Assembly: GCA_035620975.1 (NCBI GenBank)
Contig: DASPFV010000305.1
Location: 1 to 11,225, forward strand
From: DASPFV01 sp035620975
GTDB taxonomy: Bacteria; Acidobacteriota; Vicinamibacteria; Vicinamibacterales; 2-12-FULL-66-21
Direction: 5' to 3'
Length of the DNA: 11,225 bases
How positions within the stretch are numbered: position 1 is the stretch's first letter; the number at the start of each line of letters is the position of its first letter. Shown one piece after another: positions 6,418 through 11,225 of this stretch. A program made the translations under genes and the position numbers. Below the pieces are notes generated by a model, which was not told the origin of the DNA, searched no databases, and saw only the letters and a list, made by a program, of their open reading frames with translations.

Positions 6418-6637
6418 CTAACCCCGGTACTCAGTTGCAAATACGATGAACACGAGGCGACGATGACACGATGATCCCCTGAGCGAAAACACTCATCGTC
6501 CCTTCGTACCATCGTGAGCATCGTGCTCACCGTCGGTTCGTGCATGCGCGAGTCAAATGAATTCCGGGGCGTCGGGGTTAGGTTCTGGTTCAGCCAGGGT
6601 TTAGGCAAGGTTTAGGGATCAACCGGAGGCCGGGGCG
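6418..6637. repeat. less GC-rich spacer with inverted and direct repeats
   Basis: This spacer is less GC-rich than its surroundings (about 53% GC over 6421-6480 by hand count). It carries ACGATG three times (6443, 6460, 6468) and its complement CATCGT three times (6494, 6510, 6519). ACGATGACACGATG (6460-6473) can fold against 6510-6524. Inside is a perfect hairpin, GTGAGCA (6514-6520) and TGCTCAC (6524-6530), with a 3-nt loop. CTAACCCCG (6418-6426) and CGGGGTTAG (6573-6581) form a perfect 9-bp inverted pair around this block. I see no protein coded here. Confidence 0.5.
6576..6616 (+). promoter_or_regulatory. three helically phased TTAGG repeats before the VOC gene
   Basis: GGTTAGG (6576-6582), GGTTTAGG (6598-6605) and GGTTTAGG (6609-6616) end 23 and 11 bp apart, about two helical turns and one. 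They lie 22-62 bp before the ATG at 6638. Such phasing suits binding of a regulator to one face of the DNA. The role is inference; a G-rich structure is another reading. Confidence 0.35.
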
Positions 6638-7009
6638 ATGGCTCGACTCGAAGGAACTCGGCTCATTCTGGCGGTTCGAAACCTTCGCGCTGCCACCGAC
6701 TTCTACGTCAACGCCCTCGGCTTCCGGCGCGATTTCGGTGACGGGTCGGACGGCTGGAGCTGGCTTTCCCGGGATAGTTTCCGGGTCGGGCTGGGCGAGT
6801 GCCCGGACGCCGTGCCGGCGGCCGAACTCGGCGATCATTCATACGTCGCGTATGTCAACGTGGACGACATCGACGGGCTCTACGCCGAGTTCGTCTCACG
6901 CGGGGCACCCATAGCGACCCCGCCAGAGACGAAGCCGTGGGGAATGCGGGAGTTCGCCCTGCGGACACCAGACGGTCATCGCATGACGTTCGGCAGCACG
7001 GCGCGATGA
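6638..7009 (+). CDS. VOC-superfamily protein (second copy)
   Basis: The product has 123 residues, the standard length of a single-domain VOC protein. The first module is RLILAVRNLRAATDFYVNALGFRRDF (8-33). The second is HSYVAYVNVDDIDGLYAEFVSRGA (67-90), followed by KPWGMREFALRTPDGHRMTFG (99-119). His67 and Glu105 are in the places where metal ligands usually sit, and 'REFALRTPDGHRMTF' is a typical bleomycin-resistance/dioxygenase-like ending. It is related in fold, but clearly not a recent copy, to the VOC protein ending at 6066. The ATG has GGAGG (6625-6629) 8 nt upstream, a strong site. No gene follows closely, so it is probably transcribed alone. Possible control elements are the phased TTAGG repeats just upstream. 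The substrate is unknown. Confidence 0.88.
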   Translation: MARLEGTRLILAVRNLRAATDFYVNALGFRRDFGDGSDGWSWLSRDSFRVGLGECPDAVPAAELGDHSYVAYVNVDDIDGLYAEFVSRGAPIATPPETKPWGMREFALRTPDGHRMTFGSTAR

Positions 7010-7038
7010 CTCGCGCGAGGTCGGACGAGCCGACGGTC

Positions 7039-7061
7039 GCCGGCACGAGCGCTGTGCCGGC
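7039..7061 (+). terminator. stem-loop after the second VOC gene
   Basis: GCCGGCAC (7039-7046) and GTGCCGGC (7054-7061) form a perfect 8-bp stem with a 7-nt loop, 29 nt after the VOC stop. The position suits a terminator, but no T-tract follows. Confidence 0.35.
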
Positions 7062-7237
7062 ACGGCTGCTCCGAGGATGGCTGAGCGACGCCACGCCGTC
7101 CGGGGGATCGCAGCGGTGAGAGCCTGATCTCAATGGACAGTCTCAAGACCGAACTGAACGAATACCTCTTCCTCGAGTTCGACGTAGACGGTGACGAGTC
7201 GCGCGTATCCGAGGAATGCGCGGAATCATCGGGACGT

Positions 7238-7249
7238 GGTTTCGAAACC
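7238..7249. repeat. 12-bp perfect palindrome
   Basis: GGTTTCGAAACC is its own reverse complement and lies in an otherwise unexplained gap, about 400 bp before the permease start. It could be a dimeric regulator site; no flanking promoter was identified. Confidence 0.3.
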
Positions 7250-7645
7250 CGGTTTTCGACCGCGTAGGCTCTGCCAATGTCCCACCTGCACGACAGCAGG
7301 TCGCGTGCAGGCATTCAGCGGGTTGAACGTCCCGCAGGGCGAGATCCGTAGCGCGGCCATCGCAACCGCGGTCCAGGCCGGTGCCGGCATTCTTTCGCGG
7401 GGGTCCCTCCGCGTTCTCTGACCGCACCCGGTCACTGCCTGTTCGGATCCGGCTCACTTCGAGGGTCGGATGCGGCGCCCAGTCGAGCGGACGTGGGGCG
7501 ACGGGGGAGATTGTTCGATTTCCGCCCCGGTCTCAGCCGCACCGGCTGGCATTCTTCTGGCTTTCGCTCGCGTCACCCCGGGTAACTCCTGCTCGAGCCC
7601 GGCTGCATCTGGGCCGTCTGATCGAGCCGCAGGCGCGAGGTGACG

Positions 7646-10093
7646 ATGATCGAGCCGATGCTCCATGACGTCCGGTTCGCGGTTCGCGTCTGGCGGGCGC
7701 GTCCACTGCTCGCCGCGGTCATCGTCCTGACGCTCGCCCTCGGCCTGTCGGCCACATCGCTCATCGCCAGCGTCGTTCATGCCGTGTTGCTGGAGCCCCT
7801 GCCGTACGCCCGTCCGGACCGGCTGATCGTTGTACGAGCCAGCCTGCACGGGCAGAACCAGCCGGTTGCGCAGCTGTCGGGCCCGGAGGTGGTGGCGTTG
7901 ATGGACCGTGCCCGGACCGTCGAGGCCGGTGGGGCCGTGTGGACACGTCCCGGCGTGCTCGGAGGCTCTGACTCCGCCGTGGAGATCGAGATTGGCTGGA
8001 TCACGCCCGGGTTCCTCGAGGCCTACGGCGTGAGCCCTCAGCTTGGCAGGCTGCCGAGCCTGGATGAGCACCTGCGGAGCGATACCATCGTGCTCAGCGA
8101 CGTTCTGTGGCGGGAGCGGTTCGGTTCGGATCCCTCGATCGTCGGCCGCCGGATCGAGTTCGACGGCGAGCCACGAACTGTCGTCGGCGTCATGGCGCCG
8201 CGCTTTCAGATGCTGTTCCCGCCCGAAGATGGCGTGCCGGATTCGATCGCGGCCTGGCTGCCCTGGGGGGAGGGACTGGAGCGGCTCTCCCGGACGTTTC
8301 GCGTCTTCACCGTTGTCGCGCGTCTGCGCCCCGGCGTCAGCGACACCGAGCGGGACGGCGACTTGACGAGCGTTGGCTCGACGATCGCGCAGGAGACAGC
8401 CGAGTACGCACGCTCCGGTTTCTCGCTGCGGGCGGCGTCGCTTGCGGCGGCGCTGGTCGCGCCCGTACGGCCGGCACTCCTGGTGATCCTCGGCGTGGTC
8501 GGGTTGGTGCTGGCCATCGCGTGCGCGAACGCCGCAACGCTGCTGCTGATCCGATCGATGCAGCGATCCCCGGAGTTCGCCATGCGACTTGCGCTGGGCG
8601 CGAGGCGTGGGCGGCTCTGGCGCCAGTTGCTGACCGAGCACCTCCTGCTCGGGAGCATTGCCGCAGCGGCCGGGCTCTGGCTCGCCGACGGTGGGCTGGC
8701 CCTGCTCCGCTACCTGGATCCGAGCGGGATTCCGAGGCTCCAGAACGTCTCGCTCGACGCGCCAGCCGTCGTGCTCGCTGCGCTCGCCGCTCTGGGTGTC
8801 ACGATGCTGATCGGTATCGCGGCGTCGGGGCATGCCTCCCGATGCCCGCCCCGGGTTCACCACTTGATGCGCAGCGGAATCGGACGGCCACACCCCGCGC
8901 TCCGGGTGTTCGTCCTCGCTCAGTTCGCGCTCGCAGTCGTGCTGCTTGCCGGTGCCGGGCTCCTCGTGCAGACCATGGTCCGGATCAACGCCGTCGATCT
9001 GGGATTCGAACCCGAGGGAGTCGTGTCGATGCGGGTCTCGCTTCCCGACATCCGATACCCGTATACCAGCGCCGGGCCGGCGATCGCGGAGTTCTATCGG
9101 CAGCTCGACGAACGGCTCCGGCAGGTTCCGTCCGTCCGGGCGGCTGGCGCGACCGTGAGCCCACCGCTCGTCGGGCATCCGATGCGCGCCCGCGCTTATG
9201 CGTACCGGACACGCGAGGGGGAGGTGCAGTGGGGACACGCCGCGGCAGACTACCGGACCGTCACGCCCGGCTGGTTCGAGGCGATGGGCGTTCGCCTCGT
9301 CACCGGACGTGTGCTCGACAGCCGCGATCGAGTGGATCGTCCGCTCGCAGTCGTCGTCGACACGACGCTCGCGGCCCGCGCCTGGCCTGGTGAATCGGCT
9401 CTGGGCAAGTCGATCAAGGTGGAGGTCTTCAGAGACGGCGTGTTCGCTCCAGGCTGGGGCGAGGTCGTCGGCGTCATCATCCCCGTGCGTCAGACGAGCC
9501 CCCTCGCGCAGGAACGTGAGCAGGTTTATCTGGCGCATGCGCAGTCGCCGCAGCGGACGATGTATGCATGCGTCCTGACGGACGCCGATCCCCTGGCGGT
9601 CGTCGCTCAGGCGCAGGCGATCGTTCGGGAGCTCGAGTCTGGACTGCCGGTGTTCGACGTCCGTCTGGCGACCGACTACGTCGCGGCGGCCACGGCCGTG
9701 ACCAGGTTCGCGATGGTCGCGCTCGGGCTGTTTGCGAGCGTGGCGATCGTCCTCGCAGGCGCAGGCGTGTTCGCCGCGATGTCGGCGTCGGTGACGGAGC
9801 GCCGGCGCGAGATCGCCGTTCGCCTCGCGCTGGGGGCCTCTCCGTCGAGCGTCTTCCGCGGCGTACTGACCCAGGGCCTTGCGGTCGCGCTCATCGGCAT
9901 TGGATCTGGAGCCCTCGCCGCAGTCGCGCTCACGCAGGTACTCTCGAGCCTCCTGTTCGGCGTCCGGCCCGGCGACGTGCCGACGATCGTTGCCGTCGCC
10001 ATGCTGGCCGCGGGGTGCGCCGTGATCGGCTGCTGGCTACCCGCAGCGCGCGCGGCGGCCGTAGACCCGTGGGAGACGCTGCGGGCTGAGTGA
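7646..10093 (+). CDS. ADOP-type FtsX/MacB-like orphan ABC permease
   Basis: From the ATG at 7646 the product has 815 residues, typical of acidobacterial duplicated orphan permeases. Order: first helix (about 21-48, ending in HAVLLEPLPY); a periplasmic MacB-PCD-like domain (about 50-265); a first FtsX module with helices near 276-302, 333-350 and 374-394 and the cytoplasmic motif EFAMRLALGARRGRLWRQLL (310-329). Then come a second start-like helix (421-444, FVLAQFALAVVLLAGAGLL), a second periplasmic domain (about 450-685), and a second FtsX module with helices near 688-712, 741-765 and 780-800 and the motif REIAVRLALGASPSSVFRGVL (721-741). The internal duplication is therefore visible. No ATPase gene is adjacent. 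The N-terminus MLHDVRFAVRVWRARP (from residue 5) matches usual starts. ATG 7646 has GAGG (7637-7640) 5 nt upstream; GTG 7640 and ATG 7658 are alternatives. Substrate unknown. Confidence 0.92.
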   Translation: MIEPMLHDVRFAVRVWRARPLLAAVIVLTLALGLSATSLIASVVHAVLLEPLPYARPDRLIVVRASLHGQNQPVAQLSGPEVVALMDRARTVEAGGAVWTRPGVLGGSDSAVEIEIGWITPGFLEAYGVSPQLGRLPSLDEHLRSDTIVLSDVLWRERFGSDPSIVGRRIEFDGEPRTVVGVMAPRFQMLFPPEDGVPDSIAAWLPWGEGLERLSRTFRVFTVVARLRPGVSDTERDGDLTSVGSTIAQETAEYARSGFSLRAASLAAALVAPVRPALLVILGVVGLVLAIACANAATLLLIRSMQRSPEFAMRLALGARRGRLWRQLLTEHLLLGSIAAAAGLWLADGGLALLRYLDPSGIPRLQNVSLDAPAVVLAALAALGVTMLIGIAASGHASRCPPRVHHLMRSGIGRPHPALRVFVLAQFALAVVLLAGAGLLVQTMVRINAVDLGFEPEGVVSMRVSLPDIRYPYTSAGPAIAEFYRQLDERLRQVPSVRAAGATVSPPLVGHPMRARAYAYRTREGEVQWGHAAADYRTVTPGWFEAMGVRLVTGRVLDSRDRVDRPLAVVVDTTLAARAWPGESALGKSIKVEVFRDGVFAPGWGEVVGVIIPVRQTSPLAQEREQVYLAHAQSPQRTMYACVLTDADPLAVVAQAQAIVRELESGLPVFDVRLATDYVAAATAVTRFAMVALGLFASVAIVLAGAGVFAAMSASVTERRREIAVRLALGASPSSVFRGVLTQGLAVALIGIGSGALAAVALTQVLSSLLFGVRPGDVPTIVAVAMLAAGCAVIGCWLPAARAAAVDPWETLRAE

Positions 10094-10108
10094 GGCGCTG
10101 TCTTTCTA

Positions 10109-10132
10109 CAGGACGCTGCAAGACGCAGCCTG
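10109..10132 (+). terminator. weak stem-loop after the permease
   Basis: GCTGC (10115-10119) and GCAGC (10125-10129) form a 5-bp stem with loop AAGAC, 22 nt after the permease stop. Flanking CAGG and CCTG could extend it imperfectly. There is no T-tract, so this is a tentative terminator. Confidence 0.25.
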
Positions 10133-10204
10133 CAGGGGAAGCGGGTGGGAAAAAGGAAGCGCCCGATCCGAGCGGTTTTCCATTCCCAACTTCCCATTGC
10201 CGTC

Positions 10205-10226
10205 CAGGCCGGTTTTCTGCGGCCTG
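10205..10226 (-). terminator. stem-loop between convergent genes
   Basis: CAGGCCG (10205-10211) and CGGCCTG (10220-10226) make a perfect 7-bp stem with an 8-nt loop, 6 nt beyond the stop of the minus-strand TSUP gene. It could serve that gene, or both converging transcripts. It lacks a U-tract on either strand. Confidence 0.4.
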
Positions 10227-10232
10227 ACCTGT

Positions 10233-10979
10233 TCATCCGGTTATCCAGAGCAGCACGGCGAACACGACGATCGTGGCGGTCACGACGCGTTCGAGCCATC
10301 TGTGGCCCTTCAGCACCGCCACGCGAACGCCGACGATGCCGCCCAGGAGGTTGCCGAGGCCGAGAGCGGCGCCGGCGGGCCAGTCCACGTGTCCCGTGCC
10401 GGCGAACACCGCGAGCGAGAGCAGCGTCAGGAGCATGACGGTGAACACCTTGACCGCGTTGCCGCGGACCAGGTCGAGCCCGGCGAGGGAGGTCATCGCG
10501 AGCGAGAGGAAACCGACCCCCGCCTGAAGGAAGCCTCCGTAAACGCCGGTGACGAAGAATCCCGCCAGCATCGTCCAGTGCCAGGGATGCCGAAGCTCCT
10601 GGACGGGGGCACTCGAGCGTGATCGCCGCAGGAGCGTCCCGAACGTCATCGCGAGCATCACCAGCGACAGAATCCGCCTGAACGCGACATCCGGGACGAG
10701 GAGCGCCGCCCAGACACCGAGCGCTGCCCCGGCCACGGCGGGCACGCTCACGCCGAGCGCCCAGCGCAGGGGAAGCGCCTGGTGCCTGTGAAAACCGAGC
10801 ACCGCGCTCACGTTCTGCGCCAGCACGCCGACACGGTTGGTGCCGTTGGCCACCGAAGCCGGAAGGCCCAGGAAGAGCAGCAGTGGCAGCGTCAGGAACG
10901 ATCCGCCGCCGGCGATGACGTTGATCACGGCCGCGACGAAGCCGATGGCGGCAAGCGCCGCGAGGCCGGGATCGAACAC
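10233..10979 (-). CDS. TauE/SafE (TSUP) family membrane permease
   Basis: The product has 248 residues, very hydrophobic with roughly seven or eight membrane segments. It has the two-repeat pattern of the TSUP family, whose members export sulfite, sulfoacetate or related organic anions across the inner membrane. Family marks are FVAAVINVIAGGGSFLTLPLLL (14-35) with the GGGS loop, VANGTNRVG (43-51), the second-repeat loop GGFLQAGVGFLSL (148-160) and LGNLLGGIVGVRVA (208-221). The start is a GTG at 10979. An in-frame TAA lies four codons upstream, so no earlier start is possible. AGGAGA (plus-strand 10992-10997) precedes it by 12 nt, longer than usual. A TAATCT just upstream may instead be a -10 for a near-leaderless mRNA. 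It is convergent with the ADOP-type permease. The substrate cannot be inferred from this context. Confidence 0.9.
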   Translation of the reverse strand: MFDPGLAALAAIGFVAAVINVIAGGGSFLTLPLLLFLGLPASVANGTNRVGVLAQNVSAVLGFHRHQALPLRWALGVSVPAVAGAALGVWAALLVPDVAFRRILSLVMLAMTFGTLLRRSRSSAPVQELRHPWHWTMLAGFFVTGVYGGFLQAGVGFLSLAMTSLAGLDLVRGNAVKVFTVMLLTLLSLAVFAGTGHVDWPAGAALGLGNLLGGIVGVRVAVLKGHRWLERVVTATIVVFAVLLWITG

Positions 10980-10984
10980 TGTTC

Positions 10985-10995
10985 GAGATTATCTC
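10985..10995 (-). promoter_or_regulatory. GAGAT-A-ATCTC palindrome with possible -10, before the TSUP gene
   Basis: On the minus strand GAGATAATCTC is an 11-bp palindrome with a central base. It overlaps the purine-rich AGGAGA and contains TAATCT, which fits the TANNNT form of a -10, 6 nt before the GTG start. It could be an operator over a leaderless promoter, or a small hairpin masking the ribosome-binding site. Both are inference. Confidence 0.3.
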
Positions 10996-11106
10996 CTGCC
11001 CGGGTCGAAGCGTCGCCTCGGGCTTCCGTCAACCACCAACTCCGGCAGGTGAGCCGGCCGGCGGACCGGCGAACAAACCCGTGGCGCGGACGTCTAAAGA
11101 GAAACC

Positions 11107-11225
11107 GGGGGGCTTCGCCCCGCCGGACCCCCCATCGCCGTCGCTCGCGGGGGCCCACGATCCCCGCTCCGCTCCGGCGGGGCGCGCCCTTGGCGCGCCT
11201 TTCATGACGTCGTGGGTCCGGCGCA
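11107..11225. repeat. nested inverted-repeat element running to the window edge
   Basis: CGCCGGACCC (11121-11130) and GGGTCCGGCG (11214-11223) are a perfect 10-bp inverted pair. GGGCCCACGA (11151-11160) and TCGTGGGTCC (11210-11219) form a competing 10-bp pair with one G-T wobble. Inside is GGCGCGCC-CTT-GGCGCGCC (11181-11199), followed by TTT, a good hairpin in either orientation. GGGGC-TTC-GCCCC (11109-11121) is a further hairpin at the left side. No protein is recognisable here. It may be a dispersed intergenic repeat or a terminator cluster; the right end is cut off. Confidence 0.5.

Larger units (their letters stand above)
7010..7645. other. 636-bp region without a convincing gene
   Basis: Both strands have short open frames here, as expected from the base composition, but none shows a recognisable family. 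The one with the most plausible start is ATG 7133 to TAG 7267 (44 residues, acidic, MDSLKTELNEYLFLEFDVDG...), without a good ribosome-binding site. Structural elements are a strong hairpin at 7039-7061, a 12-bp palindrome at 7238-7249, and a 6-bp hairpin TGACCG-CACC-CGGTCA at 7419-7434. The length is unusual for this window and may hide a decayed gene or an RNA. There is no PadR-type regulator here, although one often precedes ADOP permeases. Confidence 0.5.

Noticed and set aside
6443..6524. ACGATG/CATCGT repeats considered as a CRISPR array
   Set aside because: The units are only 6 bp, irregularly spaced and in both orientations; there are no uniform repeats with spacers and no cas genes.
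7238..7250. GGTTTCGAAACCC resembling a tRNA T-arm
   Set aside because: No acceptor, D or anticodon arms can be fitted around it; it is simply a palindrome.
7454..9538. 694-codon open frame on the minus strand opposite the ADOP permease
   Set aside because: Its product is rich in Arg, His, Asp and Pro with no domain pattern, and it lies antisense to a clear membrane protein. In GC-rich DNA such long antisense frames arise from codon bias.
10146..10197. TGGGAA and two inverted TTCCCA copies between the convergent genes
   Set aside because: The copies are short and imperfect and lie where neither gene needs a promoter; probably chance sequence.

Overview
The window is GC-rich DNA, apparently from a soil-type member of the Acidobacteriota (possibly Vicinamibacteria). 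The main clue is the large stand-alone FtsX/MacB-type permease of the 'ADOP' kind at 7646-10093, plus the tail of a similar permease at the left edge. This family is heavily duplicated in that phylum. The assignment is an inference from gene content; no rRNA, tRNA or other taxonomic marker is present.

Layout. (1) 3-128: C-terminus of an FtsX-type permease. (2) 274-1281: Tat-exported SMP-30/gluconolactonase-like beta-propeller, followed on the same strand by a lipoprotein sugar-type ABC substrate-binding protein (1420-2439). The start of the latter overlaps the stop of a possible 14-codon leader ORF. (3) 2440-2797: gap with one doubtful tiny ORF. (4) 2798-4579: secreted subtilisin-like (S8) protease with propeptide, PA insert, polyproline linker and Fn3-like tail. 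(5) 4611-5066, minus strand: uncharacterised protein with an uncertain, possibly truncated N-terminus. It is convergent with the protease and divergent from, and overlapping, the next gene. (6) 5046-6066: YdeI/OmpD-associated-like protein and a VOC protein, 13 nt apart, a likely two-gene operon. (7) 6067-6637: no intact gene. On the minus strand lies a decayed C-terminal piece of an HxlR-type regulator's SCP2-like domain (6187-6417), then a less GC-rich, repeat-rich spacer. (8) 6638-7009: second VOC protein. (9) 7010-7645: 636 bp without a convincing gene. (10) 7646-10093: ADOP-like permease. (11) 10233-10979, minus strand: TauE/SafE (TSUP) permease, convergent with it. (12) 11107-11225: nested inverted repeats running to the window edge.

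How the genes fit together. The lactonase and the binding protein could serve sugar or lactone uptake and oxidation outside the cytoplasm, but no ABC permease or ATPase for uptake is present. The YdeI/VOC/HxlR-remnant/VOC stretch looks like a small stress- or detoxification-type neighbourhood that has lost its regulator. The remaining genes look like single accessory functions.

I found no CRISPR array, transposase, integrase, toxin-antitoxin pair or recognisable defence cluster. The points most worth a second look are the decayed regulator and its structured spacer, the overlapping divergent gene start near 5046-5066, the phased TTAGG repeats before the second VOC gene, the leader ORF at 1379, and the right-edge inverted-repeat element.
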